64,000 nucleotides of DNA, from contig CAIIXF020000012.1 in NCBI GenBank assembly GCA_903813345.2, positions 24,070,184-24,134,183 of the forward strand, written 5' to 3'. Below are positions 11,760 through 23,648 of the stretch, piece by piece; the first letter of the stretch is position 1, and each line of letters begins with the position of its first letter. The notes under the pieces are model-generated. The model was not told the origin of the DNA and searched no databases. It saw only the letters and a program-made list of their open reading frames with translations. The position numbers were made by a program, and so were the translations under genes. Source of the DNA: Owenia fusiformis (taxonomy: Eukaryota; Annelida; Polychaeta; Sabellida; Oweniidae).

Positions 11760-13375
11760 ATATTATTTAAAGTGAGTCAACATCACTTTAGTTCACTGAA
11801 AGGTGCATTCAGGACTTGTGAAAAAACTTTTGCTGAAAAGGTTCCTAAAGAGTATGCACTTGTGTTTGTTATGTTCAAATACGATGTTTTGCCTTTTCAT
11901 TTAATTTGTAAACATGAATATTTTCTGACCAAAACCAATGTGACATGGTATATTTTTGTAATCCAAAGGTCAATGCATATTTATTAAACGGGCAGAATAA
12001 CTTGAAATTTCCAATATCTATTCAGAAAAATCAGAGATTCCAGGTCTGCCAAGCACGGTCACCCGTATCCCCGGCCCGTATCTCATTTATTAGGCTACAA
12101 CGGAGGTCTGATTGAAATTGCAGTCGTAGCCTATACATGATGGATTAAGAACAATGTTACAGTATGATTATTATCTCACTGTATTTCAATTAACCATGAT
12201 TTACCACAAATTTAAGTTCTATGGTTATATTTTGGAAAATCACCAATTGATTCATGGGGTGCCATAGTTTTCCATCGAATCCCCCTCCCCATCTCATCTC
12301 GTTCACCAATATAGCGTTGCCTTTTTAGTGACAAGCATTCACTGAACCCTGCGGTTAAATAAACGGAGGGGTGAAGGAGAAGGCTAAATAAGAGTCGGAA
12401 TGTTATAAGCTTAATGAACTTAATGGTTGACACATTTTAAAGAAGAGGAAAATGAGGTGTAATGGTGTGATCAATCACGTAAGGAAAACTTATTGATGTT
12501 TTGAGCCGACCCCATGTCATTGAAAAATAGTTTTTCTGAAAACTTCGTTTTATCCCAATTACGTGATCATATGCACCTGTATTTGGCAAATAGTTCACAA
12601 GTTTGAATATTATGTCTTGTAAACGTGAATATTTCCCGTCTGACGAAACCAAGCTGGCATGGCATATATTCTGATAAAGTAGGTCAAAGTATTAAAAATA
12701 CGCAGACGGTCAAAATCCCCTGATAGTTAAAATGTCAATAACATTAAGGGCTTTATTGCTTTTTGCATCTGACCCAATACATTAAAGTATTTCATCATAG
12801 ATGACTGAAGAGCAATGTTGGTGATAAGAATGGGCTCGGGCATCAATTTGACGTCTAGGTCAATATTACACAGTACGATGTCATTTGAAAGGTCAAAGGG
12901 TCAAAGGACGAAGTGTAATACAGGACATTGTTTTGATTTCTAACTTTGTGTATTTATTTATGAAGATTTGTGAGTGCAACGTGTCGGAATTTTATGGCAA
13001 ACGTTTTGAACATCAATCTTGATTAAATCAAGTTAACAAGGAATACACTCGTTAAACATTATGTTGACATGTAAACAAATCGGATCAAGAGGGTTCACGT
13101 TAACTTATTTAGTGTCCCTTGAAGGTCTATGCAGGTAAACGTCACACACCGGGGATTTGCACCCTCAATCATCATGGTACACGATGACATCTCATTGCTT
13201 CTCAACCCTGAGTTTTAGGTTAAACTGAAAAATGTTATTAGTACCAGAATGACCCTCAATAGATAACGTGCTATATGTAGGTGATACTAAAAATGAAGAT
13301 AAAGCAAGCAATTTTCCTAAATCATTGGAAACCCTTAATATTTCGTCATGCTTTTTTCACGTATACACCAAGAGT
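11760..13375. other. Non-coding, no feature recognised
   Basis: No supported exon, RNA gene or clean repeat boundary is visible. The short open frames lack splice context and family resemblance. Confidence 0.4.
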
Positions 13376-13379
13376 TCTA

Positions 13380-13478
13380 CCCTGTGCGCAGAGTCTAGTA
13401 AAGACGAAGCTCTCTTTTAAGAAGCTAAGTCAACCATGGGCTTTCCAGAAAAGCTCATAGTTGAACGAATGCAAAGGG
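13380..13478. mobile_element. Small TA-flanked miniature element, CCCTGNGCGCAGAGTC family
   Basis: It begins CCCTGTGCGCAGAGTCTAG and ends GAATGCAAAGGG, between TA dinucleotides. An internal AAGCTCTCTTTTAAGAAG block is shared with copies at 22339-22414, 28648-28721 and 42572-42657. This copy carries about 25 extra internal bases. Confidence 0.6.
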
Positions 13479-13484
13479 TATAGG

Positions 13485-15040
13485 AGTTCTGCCTTTTTTA
13501 TGAAACTAATTATAAGTATTGACTTGTAACTTTGTGAACCGAATCAAGTTACTTTTTCAATGAATGAGTGGACATTTTTGCATTATTTCATTGATGACTT
13601 CCATATTGGATCAGATATCTCAAATCTTTACAATTTTTTCAGATTTAGATAATACGTTGTAAATGGGGATTTTATTGTGGTTTTCTAAAGACCGCTCTTA
13701 ACATGTTGATGTATTTTCCTCTGTAAAAGCGAAAAAGAATAAAGTGACACAAGGTCACGCAACACTGATCAATTTAGCGTCTTGCCCGCATGAATGTGGC
13801 GGAGTTTTGCATTTTTCTTATTTTTGACATTTAGTGATAGCAAAACTCCCCCAAAAATGTTAGCTATTTGAAATCTTGTAGTTGGACAAAATGGTGGACA
13901 ATTTCAAGACCTACAAATAAAAAAACAGTTATTTAAAATATTTCTAAATAATTTACACTACACAAAATACCGTGTTTTTTACAGAATGTTTTCAATGATT
14001 GGTTTAAGAGAAAAACATTGTTGAATTCAGTTCTCCATATCGATACCACTCCTTTGTTCCAAATCCAACAAAAAAATACAAACGCCAATCGCTAGCGGCC
14101 GTAAAGCAGAGAGACTAAAGCGTATAGATGTCTCGATCATCAGTATTACTACGGTAGCATCTACACCTGAATACCTTCTATCTCCTTTAATAGATGTCGT
14201 ACTCGCATGACCTGTTTCATGATGTTTCTGGGGAAATATCCCGATCACTTGCTTTGGTCAAGGCAATACAAACTAAAAGTGAAACTCACATACATAATTT
14301 ATTGATATCAGCCACATTTCTTTTTTTGATATGGATCTGTAATATCACTTCAGTGATATCTGAGACTATTTTATGTTAGTCTCAGGTGATATAGATGAGT
14401 GCATCTGCCAGTACAGTATTCTTGTCTATGAAAAGTGTATCTTGAAAATCGTAGTTGAAAATGAAAAGTAAAAATACTTGTTATAATAATTGTGATTTTG
14501 ATATCGAAATCAGGGGACAGAAACCACTGAAATATTAAATATCAAAGCATACTTAGTATAATATATAGGAATCCTATAATGAATATACATTATACTAATC
14601 TCTGGACCACGGGGTACATTTTGAATAGCTTTCAGAATGTGAGACCTTTTTAGCATATAAATAACTGGGTATTGATTTTGCGTGGAATTTATCAATTGTT
14701 ATGATTAAATATCCGACCGTGGGATTTCCCTAAAGATTACAGTTAAACCTGAGAACATCTCTGTAACACAGCCCCTTTAAACATCTCGAAACGCGGAACC
14801 TCATTTTGTATATATCCCAAGCAGCAGCCTCTCCTATTATTACAACCTAGTCCAACGTTAACACCACAGCATGCGAACACTTTTAACGTAAACACCTAAC
14901 CACGTTTACGAACACTTGTCACGCTCCAACAGCGGCTAGAGACATAACAAAACGTAATTTTAGCCCTAATTTCACCCAGAAATTAATACTCAAAATTTAA
15001 ATAAAAATCGTCAGGCTACATTAACCTCTCCCCATTGAAA
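13485..15040. other. Non-coding, no feature recognised
   Basis: There is no supported gene. Several TGATATC/GATATCA palindromic hexamer contexts occur near 14300-14400, without further structure that could be interpreted. Confidence 0.35.
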
Positions 15041-15042
15041 CC

Positions 15043-15212
15043 TCAGTTACATTTGCTCTATGGCAGCCGTACGGCGGCCGTAGCTTCACAAAATCGATAT
15101 AGAAAATCTACTTCGTAGGCTACTGCTTATCCTTATATTCTATGCTGCATATTTCTCTCGATTTTTGGAAGCTACGGCCGCCGTACGCTTGCCGTAGATC
15201 AAATGTGACAGA
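15043..15212. mobile_element. Short inverted-repeat (MITE-like) element with CCGTACGGCGGCCGTAGC arms
   Basis: The left arm (ACATTTGCTCTATGGCAGCC then GTACGGCGGCCGTAGCTTC) is mirrored by the right arm (GAAGCTACGGCCGCCGTACG then CTTGCCGTAGATCAAATGT). Arms are about 45 bp and the loop about 80 bp. No target duplication was assigned. Confidence 0.6.
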
Positions 15213-15214
15213 GA

Positions 15215-17480
15215 CATTACACGGTTACACAAGGAGCAGAATAAGTATGGAGACTCTAAACCACTACATCAAATAATACATTTTATCATAATGAGCAACT
15301 CTCATGCAGGCATAACTCTACTTAGGTCTCTGTAACCGCTCGATAACTGGGCGTCTGTGTGATTCCTAAATTCTACAGTAAAACATATCAAATTCAACAC
15401 CTCTTTTATCGCGTTTAAGTCATTATGATAAACCAAGACATGACATCTCATTTCTCGTCAGCCTTGAGATGTGTCTGGTGAAACAGAATGATGCTATGAG
15501 TTTCAGTATGTGTTTTAGGAGCATTTTGATATCGGAAACTGAAGCCTTTTTCGAATAGCCTACCAAATGCTAAAAAATTTATTGAAACAAATTAACCAAT
15601 GGATATTCTAGTTTTCCGATGTAAACTGGTACACAGTTCCATCTGTATAAGTATTTATATTATTGTATGATATATTAGTATTTATTGATTGCCGATCCAG
15701 GACAGCATTAACATATTTCCCCATTACATGTAACCAGCCAATAAATTAACCCTTGTGACCCCTGTCTCCACTACCCATCTCCTACAAAATGGTAATCTAA
15801 AAGAACAGTCTGACTTTTGCGAACATTCATCCTCGGTGTGGAATTAATAAACTGTGAATGGTGTTCATAGCACGTGGGTTTCGCTGTAACCAGAAAACAA
15901 CGGGAAGCTGCTCGCTTTATCAACCGAGATACAAAGAGATAAGGTTGCATATATACACAACTACAACCAAGCGCTACAAACACAGCATGAACTAGATAAT
16001 CTACGAAACATGAAGCATTCATTTCGGATTATTCAGCATTACCGAGGAGTAATTTTCCAAGCAATTTTATGTAAGACCAAATGAATGTAATTCTCTTTGG
16101 ATATTGGTTGTCTAGTCAGTATAGTTGTCGATATCACAGAACTGCATCGAGAATGGATGAATTGTGAATTCGTTCTCGGAGTATGCCGTTTCATTTTGGA
16201 TTAACATGCCGTAACTAGGATCCTGTTAAGGATTGCCTTCATATCGATGTGGTAAGTAAAGGAGTATCGACAAATTATCATAAAATATCTCCCTGTGGAT
16301 TTATGAGAAGAAAACATCGATGGAATGTTTTATTAACCACAGATTATCAAAGTGATTCACTGGATATGAAATGTCTGACCTTAAATGTTATGGTAAGTTA
16401 GTATGAAACTGTTCATCGTCAAGAACTCACAGTAAGCAACCGGCGTTAACAGGGAATGGTAAGTAAAATTACATGCAACTACACTTTCTTGTTTTACGCC
16501 CTAGGCTCCGAACTTTTGATCTTGTAGTCTTGAATTCTGACCTTGATCTGTTCCAACAACCTTTGAAATTATAACCCCAGATTCGAGTTTCTATCGAGCT
16601 ATCTTAATATTACATGTGAAAGGATCATGGTATGGTAAGTGATGGTTTTGTCATCGTTAGAGTTAATATAGTCCCCGGGATATAGTCTATTTCAACAACA
16701 GTGGCCGTGGTGTGTAATGGGGGTAGGAGAGGGGTGGGGGGTCACAACTCACACGGGCTTGTAGCTAGACTAGAGTTTACATAGTCAGGAATAGCATTGC
16801 TTCAAGACCCTGGACCCCCCCCCCTTATCTGCTTTACAAATGTTGTTAAAGAGACGAGGGGAGGGTGGGGGGCAGGGTCCTTGAGGCAAAACTAGAGGAA
16901 ATGAAGAAAGTATGATGAGTTTCTTGCCTTAATATTGGAACTTGACCTCATAATTATAGTAAGTAATGTCCGATCAATTGATCGTCGTTTAGCAATCCCA
17001 AAGGACATGGCCAGATAAGTGCAAATTAATATAGTTCTCCATTTCAGGGTAAGGTAGAGCTATTGACACACTACCCGTATAGATATTTTCTCATCACTCC
17101 GCACAATAATATAAACAACACTGCACGTTGCATGTCAGACTATAATTAATGCAAAACATTACATTACCTGGATATACACTCTACCCATGATCAGGTCGAT
17201 AATCTGTGACTAATAACTGTAAATTATGGATATATATTCTGTTGTCTCCCAAAGGTGAAATATCTCAATTAAGTCTACGTAGACGTACGTAATTTACATT
17301 AGGCTGTTAAGGATTGTACTATGGAAGTCTTGTATCAAGCCCGTGTTGCATCGTGCATTCAACCTAATTTAAACGTAACTTGGGTAAATTGAGTGTCAGG
17401 AAACCAGAGGGTTGATGCAAGACTATTACAATGATTACGGTCGATATTCTCTGACTGAATAAGTTTATAATTTAGTATAC
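15215..17480. other. Non-coding stretch containing four strong splice-donor consensus sites
   Basis: No coding exon is recognised. GGTAAGT occurs on the plus strand at 16251, 16392, 16458 and 16634, and again at 19073, 20727, 20776 and 20798. Untranslated first exons of a plus-strand gene, for example the GAS2-like gene downstream, are one possibility. G-rich tracts lie at 16716-16740 and 16856-16874. Confidence 0.35.
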
Positions 17481-17518
17481 ATCTCTAGGCTATATCTTAT
17501 TGTGTCCCGAAGAAGTCT

Positions 17519-17712
17519 CTAAACCAGGAAATCCCCTATACAACATTCTTAACCTGGAAATCCCCTATACAACATTCTCAATGAAATCCCCTATACAACA
17601 TTCTCATCCCCTATACAATATTCTCAACCAGGAAATCCCCTATACAACATTCTCAACCAGGAAATCCCCTATACAACATTCTCAACCAGGAAATGCCCTA
17701 TACAACATTACG
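17519..17712. repeat. Minisatellite, about 29-bp unit
   Basis: About seven full or truncated units of 'CCAGGAAATCCCC' + 'TATACAACATTCTCAA' occur in direct order. Two units are shortened. The 90-aa open frame across it is repetitive and not supported as a gene. Confidence 0.8.
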
Positions 17713-17714
17713 AA

Positions 17715-19130
17715 CGATGCAACATACACGTATGTACACATGATGTATGTAGCTCATTCACCTGGTCGATAATCTGATAATCTTTCACTGGATATGTAAA
17801 GTACGAAACATGTAGGCAGACAGGTATGTGATTCATCAGCACTCATCTTTATGATAATATATACTAGACAATAAATTATAAGGTCAGACTTTGACGTAAA
17901 TCCCATAAATAAAATTCATTAATCAAATGAATTAGAGTATTACATCACGCCCTGCTCATCTCGTTGCAATGATATGGGGAAGGGGGAGTGCCCCGATTTC
18001 TGGTCCCCAATGATAGCAACGAAATCGGAAAATGTAATCTAAAGGTGAAATCATGAGATCATCATGAAATCATAAAAAAGCCAACCTACCCTATTCTATT
18101 TGTATAGAAGGAAAACTGACTCCAAGAGGCTAGTCTTAATTAAAAACTGTAGACGAAACTTTCTTAGAAAGGATCGTCTAGGCGAGTCAATGTATTAATT
18201 TTATGCACGGGAAAGCATAATTTGAGGAACACAAAGTAATAAGTTGAATAAGTGAATTGAATGGGGGTGACTCACAATGAACATTTATTGTATTGTTACT
18301 GATAAATTGATACATTTCCTTATTTAGATTTGATTCATAATTGTTGTTTTCAGTATCAACAATGTGGATGGTCATTCTATTGTTGTTCTAATGAGTTCCT
18401 TTGTAGTAGGTCAGTTTAAGATAATCAACCATTTTGTAGGGATACGTCTATGATAAGAAGTAAGCTTTAGTGTCAAGGGAATGTACACAACATAAGCAGA
18501 TCGATTTCTTAGTGCGGGAATATTTGATTTTTATGATTCAGGGTAGAATTATGAGAACCAGTTGCTTTCAATAGAGATCGATACAAGAACTACTCTGGGA
18601 CTATAGAGAATGATAGAGCTATGCTTAACTTACCAGTACACGTTACTGTACAGTTAATGAATTCAGGACATAGCAAAGACTATCTGATACGGTCTTTCTG
18701 TTTTCAAACAAGCAATATTACAGATGAAGCTCTCTTTTAACAAAGCAAAAATCAAACCATTAGGGAGAGTTACCAAAGTAACTGATAGACGGCCGTGATT
18801 ACTTACGATGAGAACTCTACAATGTCTGAGTTGAATTATATCGATATTTGGTAAGTAGGACAGTGTTTTAAACAAATATGAAACGTAACATTTCGATTAC
18901 ATTGTTTTGGTTATCGCAATTAACGCCTAAGGAAATATACTGTCGGAGCTACACTAAATACTCTCTTGTCTATCTCAAAAGAATGTGGGGTAATACGTAA
19001 TATTGATGAGTTGGGGCCAAAAGCAGAATATTATCAACTCTATCATTGCAATGTCAAGTCACAACTACACACGGTAAGTGCATAAATTACATTTGCAACG
19101 ATAAGTAAAATTCAGAGTCTCTATTTATCT
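17715..19130. other. Non-coding, no feature recognised
   Basis: No gene or RNA is supported. One GGTAAGT donor-like site is at 19073. Confidence 0.35.
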
Positions 19131-19715
19131 AAAGGTACGTTCACACCAGCGGCGAATGCCACGCTTTAAATCGGCGAGCAAAGCGCCGTCATTTTTGTCA
19201 TTTTTCTTCATACCAACGGCGCTTTGATGGCGCTTTAAAGCGGCTTGTAAAGCGGCACCAAAGCGTAACAAAGTTTGATTAAAGCGTCGGGGTCGTAATA
19301 GGTCGTAGAAAAGCTCAGAGTAAAACGGGATATTCGGCAAGAGCGCCAAAAAATTTCAAACTCTTAAAAAAATTTGGGCGCTCTGTTACGAATCGATTAA
19401 GCGCCGAGAGCGTATCAAAGCTTAACAAACCGTAACAAAGCTCAGAAAAACTTGATCCAAAGCGTAGGAAAGCTTAACATAGCTCTAAAAGGTTCCTCAC
19501 GCTTTGATCCCGCTTTGATCAGGCTTTGTTACGCTTGAAATCACGCTTTGAAAAGCTTTGATAAGCATTATTACGCTTTGATGCGATTATGACGCTTTAA
19601 ATCAGGCTCTGATACGATTGCAAAACTCTGTTGTGCATTGTTACGCTCTGTTAAGCTCTGTCACGCATTGGAAAATGTCGAGATCGCCGATTCCATGCCG
19701 CTTTTGATCCAATGA

Positions 19716-19725
19716 CTATATAAAG
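19716..19725 (+). promoter_or_regulatory. TATA box in the centre of the fold-back element
   Basis: CTATATAAAG lies about 50 bp upstream of ATG 19772, preceded by a CCAAT motif at about 19709. It is a good core-promoter match in the only non-repetitive part of the element. There is no evidence that it is active. Confidence 0.45.
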
Positions 19726-19771
19726 ATGCAGTAGATCCATAAAACCATTGCATCTTTGACTCGAGAACACG

Positions 19772-19885
19772 ATGGCAGAACAACGAGATCCAGAAATTCC
19801 AGATGGACCAGAGCATGACCTATCTGAAGAAGACATGACGTTTGTCGCACGGCGTGATATAGCGTGTGAAAACTTTCAAGCGTAA
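19772..19885 (+). CDS. 37-residue ORF inside the fold-back element, unrecognised
   Basis: The ORF starts MAEQRDPEIPDGPEHDLSEE and ends at TAA 19883-19885, where sequence returns to the AAGCGTAAC repeat. The peptide is acidic and unlike the surrounding repeat. It sits just downstream of a TATA box, so it could be the captured 5' end of a host or transposon gene. No family is recognised. It may also be non-functional. Confidence 0.3.
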   Translation: MAEQRDPEIPDGPEHDLSEEDMTFVARRDIACENFQA

Positions 19886-20561
19886 CAAAGCCTAGCAAAG
19901 CGTTTCAATCCTTGATTAAAGCGTCTCAATTCGTTGGAAAGCTTGAGAGTCCCTCAGGAAAGTGTAACAAAGAGTGTCAGATATTGATGAAAGCGTCTGA
20001 CCTCGTGTCAGATCTTCATGCCAGATCGTAGCAAATCTCGAGACATCTTAACGAAGCGTGTCAAGTGGTAACAGACCGTGAATAGACTGGGGTCCCCGCT
20101 TTGAACCAAGCTGTGTTAAGCTTTCCTACGCTTTGAGTCAAGCTTTGTTGAGCTTTGTTACGGTTTGTTAAGCTTTGATACGCTCTCGGCGCTTCAATCA
20201 ATTCGTAACAGAGCGCCCAAAATTTTTAAACAGTTTAACATTTTTTGGCGCTCTTGCCGAATATCCCGCTTTACTCCGAACTTTTCTACGACCTATTACG
20301 ATCCCGACGCTTTAATCAAGCTTTGTTACGCTTTGGTGCCGCTTTACAATCCGCTTTAAAGCGCCATCAAAGCGCCGTTGGTGCGAACGCTTAAACAGTT
20401 TAAATTTTTTAGCGCTCTTGCCGAATATCCCGCTTTACTCCCGAGCTTTTCTACGACCTATTACGACCCCGACGCTTTAATTAAGCTTTGTTACGCTTTG
20501 GTGCCGCTTTACAAGCCGCTTTAAAGCGCCATCAAAGCGCCGTTGGTGTGAACGTACCATA

Positions 20562-22080
20562 AGCGTTTTCAAGGGATAGTACTTTAGAGACTGTGGATCC
20601 CACAGTGAGAATTCAGCAAATACAATACAAGTTCAACTAAGACCAAGGACCCCATATTAGCCAAAGAAGTATGGGAGAATGTAAAGGTCTTGGTGCAAGA
20701 CTAAAATGTAACCATACACTTGAAATGGTAAGTCTATGAATGAATCCAGTAAACACAATGAAACAAAGTGTTAGTGGTAAGTACGTACTATAGTAGTGGT
20801 AAGTAAATGTCTCTAACGCTACATAAAATCTACAGATAAGCTGATACACAAAGAGATTCAAAAGGATGCTGCTATATTTGAACTACGGATGTTGATGGTT
20901 TGAGGTAAGAGAAAAAACAACTGCTCAATAATCAAGTTCAGACATATGTTCCTCATTAACGCGGGGTCTGTTAGTGGCTTTATCTTACACAGCCTGTTAG
21001 ACAGAATAACATAGTACAATGCAAAATAATGCAGTCCATTGAATGTTTACTTGTATGTTTACAAAATTGCTAATTTGCATAACATTAGTCATGCACATGA
21101 AACAATACATTCATTAACACATTTTCAACAACGATCAAATTGAAAACTGGCAAGGTTTTAGTGATGTACACGCGGATTTTATATTTGTAATTTTTAGTGG
21201 CTTTTTATTTATTGTTTCCTGAGCTATAAAGCTCATTTTCCCAACTACTGCCTGGAACTCATTCCTCAGAAAGTAATATTATCAACTGCTGGTTGGATCG
21301 AGGATGGGGGCTTCAAACTCAGCAACGCAAAGGGTGTTATTGTCATACAGCCAAAAAATGCACTAGCTGAGATGGCCAAAGGTGTGTGTGTGGAGGGGGG
21401 GGGGGGGCTTTGGGGACGATGACATGCAGTAGTATTTTTCAGGCCCTTGAGAACTTCATCTAGTGGAGTAGATGGGGGAGGAGGGGGTGTGGTGGACAGA
21501 GACTTGATGCATACCTAGGATGAAGAAATATTACATATCATAAGACCTGTCTATAGATATCTAACGCTAGTCAATATCGAACATGTTGCACGACGGCGTG
21601 TCTGAATTTATAATGCAATAAACAGACGTCTCAAATGAAGCTTATAAAGTGAATGAAAAATCAATTAGACACTATTATATACAATTATACACTATTATGG
21701 ACAATTAAGGATTAGTCATTGATAGGGTGGATTCTAATTCAGAATTATGACTATTGGAATACAGCCTATTTTTCTAATATGCCATATGGCCACACTCAGG
21801 GGGTCAACTATCTGGGGTCCAATGATGCGAGGTCATGTTTTCCAAATTAATAACCCTCGGTTTGGATAGCTGTTAGTCTAGCATCGAACTCATTTACTCT
21901 GTATACTGTATTAAGTCCCTTAGCCAACTTTCATCAGGGGGGGTCTTACCTTTCAGGGGGCTCTAGTTTTCAGGCGTGAGGGGATGGGGACGATTTGACT
22001 TTTCAACGTCGCTCGAATTTGCTCATCGCCAAAAATGCAAATTTTGATTTGAAAAATGCAAATGTTGATCATCATGAGAA
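20562..22080. other. Non-coding; three GGTAAGT sites and G-rich tracts
   Basis: Donor-like GGTAAGT motifs lie at 20727, 20776 and 20798. Poly-G stretches occur at about 21392-21412 and 21474-21490. A segment near 21490-21545 (ACAGAGACTTGA.GCAT..CTAGG) recurs near 25600-25625, an interspersed repeat without clear ends. Confidence 0.35.
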
Positions 22081-22086
22081 ATCATA

Positions 22087-22138
22087 CCCTGCGTGTAGAG
22101 TCTAGTCTTCTAGAAGTGAAGTCAAACGAATCATAGGG
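22087..22138. mobile_element. Truncated copy of the CCCTGCG..AGGG miniature element
   Basis: It begins CCCTGCGTGTAGAGTCTAG and ends AGGG before TA, but lacks the internal CTCTTTTAAG block. It is flanked by TA on both sides. Confidence 0.5.
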
Positions 22139-22338
22139 TATAGTAGAGAAATCATGGCCTTCTATACGCTTCTTTCTCGTTGAAGGCAGAAAGATGACGT
22201 GATGAGTATCAGAATGAATCTTGATATATTTTGACAAAATAAACCCCCCACTTTTCAACAAAATAGGATATTTCTCAAAATTTGGGGAAAGGATTGCTTC
22301 ATACACAAACTTTCCTTCCCCTAAAATACATACCGGTA

Positions 22339-22414
22339 CCCTTTGCATTCGTTCGACTTCACTTCTTAAAAGAGAGCTTCGTCTTCGTAGTTTAACTAGA
22401 CTCTGCACGCAGGG
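22339..22414. mobile_element. CCCTTTGCATTCG..CGCAGGG miniature element (inverted orientation)
   Basis: The ends are CCCTTTGCATTCGTTCGAC and ACTAGACTCTGCACGCAGGG, with TA at 22337-22338 and 22415-22416. The copy is near full length and related to 28648-28721 and 42572-42657. It lies about 200 bp from the truncated, oppositely oriented copy at 22087. Confidence 0.65.
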
Positions 22415-22419
22415 TAACA

Positions 22420-23640
22420 TACTGGCGTAAAAATGGAACAGAATCATGCTGTAAAAATATAAAGCTACATCTGTGCAAACAGCCTCTACCAAAACAACCC
22501 ATTGCAAGATTGATTAAAACTCAATGCATACACATGTTGATATAAAAGTTGTTTGGGTTCATCACGACTGATTTAAATAAAATCAGCATGACACTAATTC
22601 GATAATGTTGCCTTTGCCCAAATTTTGGTATGATCTCTTCATCAAATATTGCAAACTAGTTTTCAATAAATTATGGAAGAACGGGGTATGAATTCTGGAG
22701 GCCTGTGTTCGGGGGATGTGGAGGTATCGTTTCTTTAGATATCTTGTTTTCTAAACCTCTGAATGTGCATTTTATATTCACAATCACTAGCCATGTGTCA
22801 TGACAGCGATGTACAATCACAATTGCTTTAGGCTTAAACACAATGAATAATGCAAGCACAATCATCACAGCCTCGGAGTGAAGCACAATCACCTTTGGCT
22901 CCTTTCAAATGATGCACAAAATTCAAACAAAGTCCTGCATCATTTACTGTTATCCCCTCCCCCATTCTTTCTCAATCTTTCTTTAAATCAGAGAGAGGGG
23001 GCTACAACGGATAAATCATGCGAGACTAAGTAACTTATATGACAGTCAGGACCACCACGCGCCCATTATGGACTAAATTACGTCACTATTGGACATAATA
23101 TATTCAGAATTCTACAAACAGAAATACAAATAATGCATGCAAGACGCAATTTCGTCTACAAGGATATCAGACAGCTTATACTTTAAGACGTAATCAATTC
23201 TATTTCTGAAGTCGAATTTGTTTTTTTCGTTTGGATCAATATTGCAATAGTCTGAATTGCTAAACTATATCTAGGACTAGTTACATTGTGATACCTCGGT
23301 ACATTGCAACATAGCAGAACACAGCGCAGCATTGTATAGCACATAGCACAACAAATCACGGTATACCATAGCACAGCATTTCACAACCCAGCATAGCAGA
23401 GTGAAGTACAGCTTAGCGCAGCACAACAAAGCACATCATAGTGCAGCATGGCATTTCACAACCCAGCATAGCATAGTGTAGTAGGACTACAGCTTAGCGT
23501 AGCACAACACAGAATAGCATAATGCAGCATAGTATTTCACAACCCTGCAACCCAGCATCGTATGGTGCAGCATGACTTAGCGCAGCACAACACAACACAG
23601 CATCGTGCAACATAGCAAATCATATCAGGATGTCATAAGA
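22420..23640. other. Non-coding, with a degenerate GCATAGCACA-type repeat
   Basis: From about 23300 to 23625 short irregular units such as CAGCATAGCA and CACAACACAGC recur. No gene or RNA is recognised. Confidence 0.45.
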
Positions 23641-23648
23641 TAGAAAAC

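Larger units (their letters stand above)
19134..20558. mobile_element. Fold-back element with GGTACGTTCACACCA ends
   Basis: The left end GGTACGTTCACACCAGCGGC is mirrored by the right end GCCGTTGGTGTGAACGTACC. The arms consist of degenerate AAAGCGTAACAAAGC-type units inverted about a unique centre near 19.68-19.88 kb. The right terminus (CTTGCCGAATATCCCGC to CGCCGTTGGTG) is duplicated in direct orientation at about 20260-20395 and 20410-20550. No target duplication was identified. The unique centre holds a TATA box and a short ORF. Confidence 0.75.
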
